Below, piece by piece: positions 1-7,517 of a stretch of 64,000 nucleotides of DNA; position 1 is the first letter of the stretch; the number at the start of each line of letters is the position of its first letter. The position numbers and the translations under genes are program-made. Where the stretch lies: contig JAWKNO010000002.1 in the NCBI GenBank assembly GCA_041391665.1, positions 1,116,001 to 1,180,000 on the forward strand. Direction: 5' to 3'. The stretch is from Bacteroidia bacterium (GTDB lineage: Bacteria; Bacteroidota; Bacteroidia; J057). The notes under the pieces were generated by a model. The model was not told the origin of the DNA and did not search any database. It saw only the letters and a list, made by a program, of their open reading frames with translations.

Positions 1-1
1 T

Positions 2-1879
2 AGCTTATCGCTGATTTTATGGTTTTTTTCTTCTGAACTCCCGGCTCAGACTGATTCGGTATTTGCCCATATTTCTCCGATTAATATTTCTGCGGAAAGA
101 CAAGATCTGCTTTCGTCCGGATTGAAGCAGTTTTCTCCTGACAGTTCGCTTCAATCGTATTTCCGAAATGCTTCTCTGGGGGATTTGCTGGCGGCTCAGT
201 CTGGCATTTTTATTAAAAGCTATAGCCCGGGCGGCGTGTCTTCTCCTTCTTTCCGCGGTACGGGTTCCGGGCATACTGCTGTCCTTTGGCAGGGGTTTAA
301 CCTCCAAAATCCAATGCATGGTGGGGTGGACTTTTCTCTGATCCCGGTGGGAATGGCCGATAAAATCCGCATTCAGCCCGGAGGGGCTTCTGCTTTATTT
401 GGCAGCGGGGCCATGGGCGGAATTATTTACCTCTCCTCAGTACCGCACTATGGTGCCGGACAGAAAATTTCTGTTTCTGCCGAAACCGGCAGTTTTGGCC
501 AACGCGGTCTTTCTGCGCGGTTTCTTTCTGGCGCTGATCAGTCTTCGACTTCTGTTGCCTTTTTCCGTCAGGATGCAGAAAATGATTTCCGCTACGTCAA
601 ACCCGGAGGTATTTCTGCCCGGTTTGATCATGGCGCTTTTTCCCGCACAGGAATAACACTCTCCCAATCTTTCCGGATAAACCCTCGCCAGCAACTGCAT
701 CTGCATCTCTGGTATTTTGACAGTCCCCGCCAACTTCCTCCCACAGCACAACAAAACGACCAAAACCTTCGCTCTGCGCTGATATGGGAAAGGAATGCTG
801 AAAGAACTTTTTTCCTGATCCGGTCTGGGTATTTTAGTGATAAAATCGGTTATGCTGATTCTGTTTCAGGGATTTTCTCCCAAAGCAGGTCCGCAGTGCT
901 GACAACGGAATCGGAAGCAAGGGTCATTCTCTCCGGATCCGATATCATCCAGGCCGGGGCAAACTTCAGTTATCTCCGTGCAACCGCCGATGGTTATGGA
1001 AAAGAACGGTTTAACGAGTCAAATGCGGCTCTTTTTGGTTCTTATAAACACATTTTCCCCAACAGCCTGAATCTGGTTGCCAGCATCAGGCAGGGATTTC
1101 GAAATCAGATCGCACTTCCCGTTGTCCCGGCAATCGGGCTGGAAAAAACATGGAACGAACGGCTTGTCTGGAGAATGCATGCGGGTCGTAACTACCGGCT
1201 GCCGACTTTCAACGATCTGTACTGGAAACCGGGGGGCAATCCCGATCTGCTGCCAGAGTCAGGATTTAGCAGCGAGACGGGGCTGACTTATCACATGCCC
1301 GTAGGGCAGGGGAGGGTTACTGGTGATGTTACGCTGTTTCATTCCCGTATCAAAGACTGGATTCTCTGGCTTCCGGGCGGTAGCTTCTGGAAACCAGATA
1401 ATGTACAACTGGTTTGGAGCCGTGGTGTTGAGGCGGGTATTTCTTCCAGCGCTTTTCGTTTAGGCAATTGGACAATTGAAGGCAAAATCAACTATCAGTG
1501 GGTAAAATCTACCCGGCAGAACAAACTTTCTGCCTGGGATGATGGCGTAAACCGACAATTGATATACATACCCGAACACAACGTTCAGGCGTTTTCCATC
1601 TTCTCCTTTAAAGGTGTATGGTTTTCCTATAACCATACCTATAGCGGCAAACGGTATATCACTTCCGACCATTCTTCCGGTTTGCCTTCCTACCATCTGG
1701 GGCGTATGGGCACGGGTAAATCGTGGACATGGCGCCATTATATGATGTCATGCTCATTGAATGTAGGGAATATATGGAATACCGCTTACCAGGTGGTGGC
1801 CGGTTATCCGATGCCTTTGCGCAACTATACCCTTCGGCTCGATTTGTTTTTTGACAAGCCCTCAGAAATAAAACAGTAA
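2..1879 (+). CDS. TonB-dependent outer-membrane receptor, BtuB-like (5' end outside window)
   Basis: The reading frame is open from the window edge, so the start codon lies upstream. The first visible residues are the tail of a signal peptide (hydrophobic stretch ending in SSELPAQTDSVF). A plug domain follows, with SLGDLLAAQSGIFIKSY, SFRGTGSGHTAVLWQG and the GGASALFGSGAMGG segment, and then about 450 residues of alternating aromatic beta-strands ending in LRLDLFF, a usual barrel C-terminus. The family imports large ligands across the outer membrane using TonB energy. The next gene, 19 bp downstream, encodes a BtuG-like beta-propeller lipoprotein, so corrinoid (vitamin B12) uptake is the favoured substrate; that is inference from context. 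A siderophore or other chelate remains possible. Any cobalamin riboswitch would lie left of the window. Confidence 0.85.
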   Translation, partial: SLSLILWFFSSELPAQTDSVFAHISPINISAERQDLLSSGLKQFSPDSSLQSYFRNASLGDLLAAQSGIFIKSYSPGGVSSPSFRGTGSGHTAVLWQGFNLQNPMHGGVDFSLIPVGMADKIRIQPGGASALFGSGAMGGIIYLSSVPHYGAGQKISVSAETGSFGQRGLSARFLSGADQSSTSVAFFRQDAENDFRYVKPGGISARFDHGAFSRTGITLSQSFRINPRQQLHLHLWYFDSPRQLPPTAQQNDQNLRSALIWERNAERTFFLIRSGYFSDKIGYADSVSGIFSQSRSAVLTTESEARVILSGSDIIQAGANFSYLRATADGYGKERFNESNAALFGSYKHIFPNSLNLVASIRQGFRNQIALPVVPAIGLEKTWNERLVWRMHAGRNYRLPTFNDLYWKPGGNPDLLPESGFSSETGLTYHMPVGQGRVTGDVTLFHSRIKDWILWLPGGSFWKPDNVQLVWSRGVEAGISSSAFRLGNWTIEGKINYQWVKSTRQNKLSAWDDGVNRQLIYIPEHNVQAFSIFSFKGVWFSYNHTYSGKRYITSDHSSGLPSYHLGRMGTGKSWTWRHYMMSCSLNVGNIWNTAYQVVAGYPMPLRNYTLRLDLFFDKPSEIKQ

Positions 1880-1898
1880 CCAATCTATAATTATTCAT

Positions 1899-2933
1899 AT
1901 GTACACCAACCTGATTAACAAATTATTTTTCCCAATACTTCTTGGGCTGGTTTTTACTTCATGCAAACCAGATGCTCCTGTTGACCCCAAAGGATCTGGT
2001 AATGTTTTTATTCTGAATGAAGGTAACTTTCAGGCTGGAAACGCAAGCATTGACCAATTTGATCCGAAAACCTCCCTGCTTTCCAGCGATGTTTTTTCCT
2101 CCAGAAATCAGATTCCGTTGGGAGATGTGCTTCAATCCATGACGATTATTGGCGATAAAGGATATATTGTCGTGAATAATTCGCAGAAAATCGAGGTGGT
2201 AACGCTCAGCGATCTGGCTGTGCAAAACACAATTACGGGTTTTACCAGCCCTCGCTTCCTGTTGCAGGTTAGCAGTGCTAAAGCGTATGTATCCGATCTT
2301 TTTGGCGGTGCAGTTTCCATTGTTGATCTGAATACAAATACAATTACGGGATCGATCGCTTTGCCCGGATGGACGGAAGAGATGTTACTGGCCGAAGGCA
2401 GGGTATTTATAACCAATCTTTCCAGTGAATATGTATATGTGGTTGACCCGGCAACTGACCAGGTGGTGGACAGTGTGGAAGTTGGCCTTGGTTCCAATAG
2501 CCTCAGGCTGGACAAACAGGGGCGACTGTGGGTATTGAGCAGCGGAGACTCTTTTAACGGGATTGCCGGAACCCTTTCGGTAATCAATCCTTCTGATCTC
2601 TCCACACTAAAAAGTTTCACCTTCACAACAAGCGATTATCCTGTGCGGTTGTCAGTAAATCCTGACGGAGACAGAATATACTACTTGAATAATGGTTTGT
2701 ACGAAATCGCTATTGATGCGACTACACTTCCTGCAGCACCCAAGGTTTTGAGTGGTGAGGGTAGTTATTTTTATGGACTGGGGGTTGACCCGGTTTCCGG
2801 CACATTGTATGTAGCCGATGCATTGGACTTTTCCCAGCGTGGGCTTATGCTTCGCTTTGAAGAAAGCGGTACCGCAATAGATACTTTTCGTGCAGGCGTG
2901 ATTCCGTCGGGGTTTGTATTTGTGGAAGAATAA
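1899..2933 (+). CDS. YncE/DUF5074-type beta-propeller surface lipoprotein, BtuG-like
   Basis: 344 residues with a lipoprotein signal (LLGLVFTSCKPD, lipobox Cys near residue 22). The NVFILNEGNFQAGNAS opening is typical of the DUF5074/YncE propeller group. Repeated strands such as VYVVDPATDQVVDSVEVG, LYVADALDF and GYIVVNNSQKIEVVTL fit a seven-bladed propeller. In Bacteroides, BtuG proteins of this architecture cap the BtuB receptor and bind cobalamin at the cell surface (established for that family). The gene lies 19 bp after a TonB-dependent receptor on the same strand, so the two probably form one operon. The function here is inferred from architecture and pairing; ligand specificity cannot be read from the sequence. 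Confidence 0.75.
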   Translation: MYTNLINKLFFPILLGLVFTSCKPDAPVDPKGSGNVFILNEGNFQAGNASIDQFDPKTSLLSSDVFSSRNQIPLGDVLQSMTIIGDKGYIVVNNSQKIEVVTLSDLAVQNTITGFTSPRFLLQVSSAKAYVSDLFGGAVSIVDLNTNTITGSIALPGWTEEMLLAEGRVFITNLSSEYVYVVDPATDQVVDSVEVGLGSNSLRLDKQGRLWVLSSGDSFNGIAGTLSVINPSDLSTLKSFTFTTSDYPVRLSVNPDGDRIYYLNNGLYEIAIDATTLPAAPKVLSGEGSYFYGLGVDPVSGTLYVADALDFSQRGLMLRFEESGTAIDTFRAGVIPSGFVFVEE

Positions 2934-2984
2934 TAGGTTGCATACCGGGAGTGCTGACCCGCAAAGCCGGGCCGGTATAGGCCC

Positions 2985-3140
2985 GCCCGCTCTGCGGCAT
3001 CCAGCCGGTGGAGAAACATCAATTGATAGTGATTAACCAGAATATACCCACCTGGTAGAGCCAGATAATAATCTGGCTCTACGTGTTCACCCTACGTCAC
3101 GCCCCGGCTTTGGGCGGGGAGGTGCATGGGGGTTGGCGGT
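2985..3140 (-). repeat. Broken 5' fragment of the pilin-like gene, interrupted by a palindrome
   Basis: Read on the minus strand, this stretch starts with codons matching the MNLPAQSL start of the gene at 6013-6891. It is then interrupted by a 28-bp palindrome plus flanks and resumes with GGYILVNHYQLMFLHRLDAAERA. Equivalent broken copies lie at 5745-5925 and 11580-11760, and a partial one at 30062-30146. The remaining sequence up to 3270 holds no gene; a short motif (tagccataaggtaa, near 3171) recurs at 30149-30162. Confidence 0.7.
3055..3082. repeat. 28-bp palindrome, copy 1 (imperfect)
   Basis: Inverted repeat with arms GTAGAGCCAG and CTGGCTCTAC around an AT-rich centre (ATAATAAT here, one base off perfect symmetry). 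Copies 2 and 3 (5823-5850 and 11658-11685) are perfectly symmetric. It sits inside a broken pilin-like gene fragment. It resembles REP/BIME-type intergenic palindromes; no RAYT-type transposase is visible in the window. Confidence 0.8.
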
Positions 3141-3270
3141 TTTTGAGGAAATGCTACACTATTTGATTGTAGCCATAAGGTAACGCTTTACTTTTTGTCA
3201 CCATAACTTGTTGTCCCAAAAATTGGGGGAAACTACACTCTCCGTTCTCTGAATCCTGTTACTTCCCAAG

Positions 3271-3990
3271 TTACCTTTCTTTTTCAATATCATAGCTTGA
3301 TAATTTGAAATTAAGTGGGTTGGAAGAATCTATCGAGACACTTACTATTTCTGTATAGTTCGGATAATAGAAATAGATTGCTTTATTCTTTTCGATCTCC
3401 TTTTGTTGATTCGTTAAGACTGAATCAATCTTCTTAACTATTGTTAAAGAATCGTGGCCAGAAGAAAATAGTGCATTTGGAATCTCTTTGGATAGATGAT
3501 CCAAAGTTTTAGAATAATTATTAGGTGACTGTTGATACATATACAGAAAGTACATATGTTCTAAGATTGATCGGATATCCGAGGGTTTTAAGTCAGAACA
3601 ATCCTTTAGACATTCTCGCAAAAAAGTGAGATCATCAATGTCCGATTTAGAATCGAGAATTTGAGTCAAATCATCAGAATCCAAAATCTCACATAGATTT
3701 AACTGTTCACTTTCAATTACAGAAAAAAATAAGTCAAAGTAATTAAAGGTATATAATTTGATTCCGCATGACAGTTGGAGGGTATCGTGAGCATCGAGGG
3801 CTGAAAAATCCTTTTCATTCTCAAAAACGCTAAATCTAGAATCATTTTTGAAAACAACATCGACTAAGTGTTCTTTTGAAAAGGAACAATTCATCGAATT
3901 TATTTTTGATTGTCTTGGACAGTTATTTTTGAAACATCCCATTTGAAAGATTATCAAAAATATGACGAGAATATAAATAGTACCCTTCAT
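3271..3990 (-). CDS. Lipoprotein of unknown function, candidate immunity protein for RHS tip A
   Basis: 239 residues starting with a lipoprotein signal (ILVIFLIIFQMGCFKNN, lipobox Cys19). The rest is charged, with several Asp/Ser-rich stretches, and shows no domain I recognise. The gene begins 8 bp downstream of the RHS tip at 3999-4556 on the same strand, the position where immunity genes sit in polymorphic toxin systems. The lipobox predicts membrane anchoring facing the periplasm or cell surface. The immunity role is inferred from position only. Base composition is markedly AT-rich compared with the RHS core, as is common in tip cassettes. Confidence 0.55.
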   Translation of the reverse strand: MKGTIYILVIFLIIFQMGCFKNNCPRQSKINSMNCSFSKEHLVDVVFKNDSRFSVFENEKDFSALDAHDTLQLSCGIKLYTFNYFDLFFSVIESEQLNLCEILDSDDLTQILDSKSDIDDLTFLRECLKDCSDLKPSDIRSILEHMYFLYMYQQSPNNYSKTLDHLSKEIPNALFSSGHDSLTIVKKIDSVLTNQQKEIEKNKAIYFYYPNYTEIVSVSIDSSNPLNFKLSSYDIEKER

Positions 3991-3998
3991 TGGAATGT

Positions 3999-4556
3999 TT
4001 ATTTTTTCCCGTAATAAAAAAGAATCAAAGCACGCTCTTCAGCTGGAATCTGATTTACTTTTTGTCGGTTTTCTTTAGTTGCTATTGTTGAGCTTGGGAA
4101 GAAGGCATCTTCAGAATAATATCCATCCTGAGCTAAGCTTGGGCCACCCAAATGGCCGATTGCAATACTTTTTGCTTCAGAATCAGAATAACAATCCCAC
4201 TTATAGGCTCTATATCTCATCGTATGATAAATTTCGTGAGCACCAATATGAGCTAAATATTCAATGAATAACGATTGCCCTCCGAGGAGATTATTATTAC
4301 TATTTCTCCCTCCGCTACCTAAAAAATCCCTAGCAGCTATTTTAAAGGATGCTAGTCCTGACGAATCAACAAATAAAATGGTATTGTTGTATGTGTAATG
4401 ATATGGTGTAAAAGCTGATTGAGACTCCGCCAGGGGATCCACCGACACAAACCGCGCCTTTTCCGGGTCGTAAAATCGGAAGCCATAATCATACCACCCC
4501 AGCCCCAGCTCATCCTGCAACTCTTTCCCATCCCAAGGGGATTTCACTTCGTTCAA
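3999..4556 (-). CDS. Orphan RHS tip A: RHS core end plus putative HExxH metallopeptidase toxin
   Basis: 185 residues. Residues about 10-60 are the end of an RHS-associated core (DGKELQDELGLGWYDYGFRFYDPEKARFVSVDPLA, followed by YHYTYNNTILFVDSSG). The remaining ~125 residues are a variable C-terminal domain with AHEIYHTM (HEIYH at about 107-111), a classical zinc-metallopeptidase HExxH signature; an acidic third ligand could lie in the SDSEAKSIAIGH stretch. The upstream RHS body is broken, so this is a displaced tip rather than a complete secreted toxin. The visible ATG lies in a short insertion and need not be used. The toxin assignment is inference from RHS architecture and the following lipoprotein gene. 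Confidence 0.6.
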   Translation of the reverse strand: MNEVKSPWDGKELQDELGLGWYDYGFRFYDPEKARFVSVDPLAESQSAFTPYHYTYNNTILFVDSSGLASFKIAARDFLGSGGRNSNNNLLGGQSLFIEYLAHIGAHEIYHTMRYRAYKWDCYSDSEAKSIAIGHLGGPSLAQDGYYSEDAFFPSSTIATKENRQKVNQIPAEERALILFYYGKK

Positions 4557-5075
4557 TTGTAGAGATATTCATTCCCGGTCGAAGCGACGAGGGTGTTTTC
4601 TCCGGACATGCGCAGGCCGAAAGGGTCCGCTTGGGCGGATGCAAGCATAGTAATCATTCGTATCCTGTATCTCCGTATTCGGATCAAGAATCCCATCATC
4701 ATTCAGATCACCAAAGGCTTGTGCTGAGGCTCCCGAAGTATAACCCGGACATTACCCAAATGCTTCTGCCGGGCAGATCTTCGACCTTAATCTGATACTC
4801 ATACACCCAGTCAGTGCCGTCGAGCCGTACCCTGCCTTCTTCCATTTGAGGGAAAATCAGGTTGCCGTTTTCGTAATGAAAAGCGCCCACATAATCCGAG
4901 GTTTTGGTAACGGTATTGGAGGTATTCACGACTTCCTGACTTAATTTGGTGCCTGCGGCATCCCTTCGACCAGGCTCAGGGCAAGCATAAATATAACGAA
5001 TTTTTTGGTTGATATTGGGTCCCCCGGTGAAAGTAATTTCGTAGGGTTTGTTGAGGTGGATGGGTAACTTTTGGA
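4557..5075 (-). pseudogene. RHS core fragment A, frameshifted and studded with short insertions
   Basis: On the minus strand, pieces of an RHS core can be read: LNKPYEITFTGG, INQKIRYIY, DAAGTKLSQEVVNTSN, DYVGAFHYENGNL, RLDGTDWVYEYQIK, then LGNVRVM and GDLNDDGILDPN in shifted frames, and DPFGLRMSGENTLVAS. Between these pieces sit short extra segments at about 4962-4986, 4763-4786, 4715-4739, 4626-4645 and 4530-4555. Several have inverted-repeat character and some break the frame. The homology stops abruptly near 5075, 42 bp before the divergent DUF4160 start. Confidence 0.7.
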
Positions 5076-5116
5076 AGAAAAATTGTAACTTTAAGGGATA
5101 AAATTCAAGCAGATCC

Positions 5117-5419
5117 ATGCCTAAGCTTTATGAATACCTTGGAATTGTACTATTTTTTTATTCGAACGAACATGAACCGATTCATGTGCATGCACGGCAA
5201 GGAGAATACGAAAGTAAAGCCGAAATCTTTGTCTTGAATGGGAAGATTGCAGAGATTATTATTTCCGATGTAAAGGGACGTAAGCCGCTAAAAGGCAAAG
5301 AACTGAATCATTTGAAAACTTTTTTAACCCATTATGCCGACGAAATCGTAAGTAAATGGATTGACTATTTCGTCTATCATAGAGAAGTGACTTTTGAGAA
5401 GATTACGCAAAAATTGTAG
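5117..5419 (+). CDS. DUF4160 domain protein (copy 1)
   Basis: 100 residues with the DUF4160 pattern: FYSNEHEPIHVHARQGEYESKAEIFVLNGKI followed by a Lys-rich middle and a C-terminal helix. The HxxPxHxHxR segment is the hallmark. The ATG is 42 bp from the point where RHS homology ends on the opposite strand. DUF2442 follows 3 bp downstream. DUF4160/DUF2442 pairs recur next to each other in many bacteria and have been suggested to be toxin-antitoxin-like or regulatory modules; the biochemical role is not established to my knowledge. The protein is identical to the copy at 10952-11254. Confidence 0.8.
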   Translation: MPKLYEYLGIVLFFYSNEHEPIHVHARQGEYESKAEIFVLNGKIAEIIISDVKGRKPLKGKELNHLKTFLTHYADEIVSKWIDYFVYHREVTFEKITQKL

Positions 5420-5422
5420 TAC

Positions 5423-5734
5423 ATGAAAATTACGGAAAGATATCAATACACGACGAAAAGCACCCCTGTTCTTATCAAAGAGGCGTATTATATTGGAGAT
5501 TTTGCGATCCGTCTAAGGTTTTCGGATGGTTATCAGAAACTGGTTGATTTCAAACCTTTTCTCGAAAAATCCACTCACCCCGCAATCAAAAAATATCTTC
5601 AGGAATCTTTATTCCAAAACTTTCAGATAAAGTCCGGGAACCTCGACTGGAATGATTTTGATCTGTGTTTTCCGATAGAAGACCTATACCGAAATGATCT
5701 CCTGAAAGAATTTGTCATTGCCGGTAAATCATAA
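5423..5734 (+). CDS. DUF2442 domain protein (copy 1)
   Basis: 103 residues: an N-terminal arm, then AYYIGDFAIRLRFSDGYQKLVDFKPFLEK and the closing NLDWNDFDLCFPIEDLYRNDLL, the usual DUF2442 pattern (a small beta-rich domain with a terminal WPNGaDL-like motif, here LDWNDFDLCFP). The ATG is 3 bp after the DUF4160 stop, so the two are almost certainly co-transcribed. An identical copy is at 11258-11569. The partner relationship with DUF4160 is seen by position; the function is unknown. Confidence 0.8.
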   Translation: MKITERYQYTTKSTPVLIKEAYYIGDFAIRLRFSDGYQKLVDFKPFLEKSTHPAIKKYLQESLFQNFQIKSGNLDWNDFDLCFPIEDLYRNDLLKEFVIAGKS

Positions 5735-5744
5735 TCGTATCATT

Positions 5745-5925
5745 TTCACTCCGCAGCATCTAGCCGGTGGAGAACGGCTAGTTGATAGTGATTAACCAAA
5801 ATATACCCACCCGGTAGGTCCCGTAGAGCCAGATTATAATCTGGCTCTACATTCTCGCGCTACATCTCGATCAGGCTTTGGGCGGAGAGGTGCATGGGGG
5901 TTACTTTTTGGGACAAATGCTATAT
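5745..5925 (-). repeat. Broken pilin-like gene fragment, copy 2 (inside direct repeat)
   Basis: Minus-strand reading gives MHLSAQSLIE, then a short stretch with the 28-bp palindrome, then GGYILVNHYQLAVLHRLDAAE. The first and last parts match the 5' end of the gene at 6013-6891, so the palindrome-bearing segment replaces about 20 bp of transmembrane-helix coding sequence. Nothing else coding is seen between 5735 and 6012. Confidence 0.7.
5823..5850. repeat. 28-bp perfect palindrome, copy 2
   Basis: Arms GTAGAGCCAG and CTGGCTCTAC around ATTATAAT; the whole 28 bp is its own reverse complement. It lies inside the broken pilin-like fragment and within the 1.36-kb direct repeat. Confidence 0.85.
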
Positions 5926-6012
5926 GGTTTCAGATAGTTCCGAAGTAACATTTTTCTTTAAATCAAGTTTGCTTGTGGTCTAAAGAATTTGGGGAAGTAA
6001 ACTAGCAGAGGC

Positions 6013-6891
6013 TTATCTTTTCAGAATCAACCGCTTTTCCTGCGCGTAATTCCCCCGGTGATCAACGGCCTGAACTGAACCGCGAAAGCCTGAGGCAAAG
6101 GTAATCCGCCGGGCAAAAATCAGGGTATGTTCCATTTCGGTGGAAGCAGCTATTCGCACCTCTCCTCCGGAGAGAATCAGGCATTTCCCACGATAACTAC
6201 TGGCAGATATCAGGAGCGAATGTGGCGAAACCCGTTCATATACTTTTTCTGTCCAGGGGTGGGAAACAGAATCATTTTCAAGAGAATACCATTCCCCGGA
6301 AGGCTGCATTTCTGCTACGTTGCGGAGGAAATTCTCTAATGAAGGGAAATAACGGGAATTGAGTGAGGGGATGGAAATCGGTGCATTCGCTCCTGTGGGC
6401 AAGGTGGAACCGATCCAGGCAGTTGCACCAATCTGGCCGGACCGGATACCGGATTGGGGCAGGAGGAGTTTCCCTTCCAGTCTTGTATTTCCCACTATCA
6501 CCAGCGGCTGGCGCTGGTCAGTGAGGGAAAGGGAAAAATCAGTCGAAAGGTTTCGTCCCTGACCGACGAGGCAGGATTGTTCGGCTACCGTTTGATTGTA
6601 CCGCCCCTGCACATGAAAAAGACCCAACAATCCCCAGGGTTCACTGGAGATAGATACATGATCTGAGCCGAAGTCAAAAAGATCGGTCTCAAAGGTCTCC
6701 CCTAGATTCCACCCCAGATGGAGATACCAGAGCAGCCCGGAGCGTAGATTTTCCCTCGCCCGCTCTGCGGCATCCAGCCGGTGGAGAAATATTAGTTGAT
6801 AATGATTAACCAGAATATACCCACCCAGCAAGGTGCTCACGATCAGGCTGATCAGGAGCGTATAGATCAGGCTTTGGGCGGGGAGGTTCAT
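6013..6891 (-). CDS. Membrane-anchored protein with pilin-like N-terminal helix, unknown function
   Basis: 292 residues from the ATG at 6891. This start is preferred over the one 15 bp upstream because the broken copies at 3.1, 5.9 and 11.7 kb keep an ATG exactly here (MHLSAQSL against MNLPAQSL). The N-terminus is one strong hydrophobic helix (IYTLLISLIVSTLLGGYILV) with almost no leader, like prepilin-type or ComG-type minor pseudopilins; no prepilin peptidase motif (G before F/M-E) is clear. The rest is beta-rich, with a late segment TLIFARRITFASGFRGSVQAV. It may be C-terminally truncated, since it ends at an accessory-region boundary. Role unknown. Confidence 0.5.
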   Translation of the reverse strand: MNLPAQSLIYTLLISLIVSTLLGGYILVNHYQLIFLHRLDAAERARENLRSGLLWYLHLGWNLGETFETDLFDFGSDHVSISSEPWGLLGLFHVQGRYNQTVAEQSCLVGQGRNLSTDFSLSLTDQRQPLVIVGNTRLEGKLLLPQSGIRSGQIGATAWIGSTLPTGANAPISIPSLNSRYFPSLENFLRNVAEMQPSGEWYSLENDSVSHPWTEKVYERVSPHSLLISASSYRGKCLILSGGEVRIAASTEMEHTLIFARRITFASGFRGSVQAVDHRGNYAQEKRLILKR

Positions 6892-6989
6892 TTTCTTTTG
6901 GTGCACTTTAGCCTTTGGTCTGAATTTGTTGAGGGATTATACTGAAAAATATCTCTAATAAGAGTGATTGCTAAAAAACGGGGTTATTT

Positions 6990-7511
6990 TCAATCTTTAC
7001 CTACAACCAGAACAATATTACCTTTGCGATCGAAAACCCGGACAAAAAAATTATCCTCCAGGCAATGATACTGCTCCTCTGATTCAACATAGGTTAAAAA
7101 TTCTGTATCATACCATTCATCTCTATCTGTTTGTTTATAAAGGAACAACCTTGAATTGCAAATTTCGGGACCTATTCCTGCAATTCTCTCCTTCAACATA
7201 AAGGACATATTCTTTTGTAGAAGTGAAAACTCTTCAGGGGTAAAGTTCTCAAACAAGCTGTCTGAATGTTTAAAGTTTTCCGAAACTTTATACCTATGGG
7301 TTCCTACAAATAAAATATCCTCTATGAAACTGAAATCACAGGGGCTGTCATCGGGACAGCCTTTTTCATTGATTTTCCGCAGTAAGGTATCCATTGAAAG
7401 ATAGACCCTTTCAAATTCTTCTAAATCCTTGACTTCAATTTTATAGGTGCTTTTGGGTTGGTAGCAGCTAAACAAGGTAATAAGGAGAACAATCGCAATC
7501 AGGTATTTCAT
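6990..7511 (-). CDS. Lipoprotein, candidate immunity protein for RHS tip B
   Basis: 173 residues with a clear lipobox (AIVLLITLFSCYQPKS, Cys16). The body is acidic and contains four further Cys residues but no domain I recognise. It starts 6 bp downstream of the RHS tip at 7518-8582 on the same strand, the usual immunity position. Membrane anchoring beyond the inner-membrane face fits a toxin acting in the periplasm. The immunity role is inference from position and signal only. Confidence 0.55.
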   Translation of the reverse strand: MKYLIAIVLLITLFSCYQPKSTYKIEVKDLEEFERVYLSMDTLLRKINEKGCPDDSPCDFSFIEDILFVGTHRYKVSENFKHSDSLFENFTPEEFSLLQKNMSFMLKERIAGIGPEICNSRLFLYKQTDRDEWYDTEFLTYVESEEQYHCLEDNFFVRVFDRKGNIVLVVGKD

Positions 7512-7517
7512 TGTGGT

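Larger units (their letters stand above)
4608..5966. repeat. 1.36-kb direct repeat, copy 1
   Basis: Matches 10443-11801 at a constant offset of 5835 bases, with no difference that I could see. It contains the RHS core fragment, DUF4160, DUF2442, the broken pilin-like fragment and the palindrome. To the left, similarity continues with a few mismatches to the start of the tip cassette; to the right it decays after tttctttaaatcaa. No terminal inverted repeats, target duplication or transposase are seen. Confidence 0.85.
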
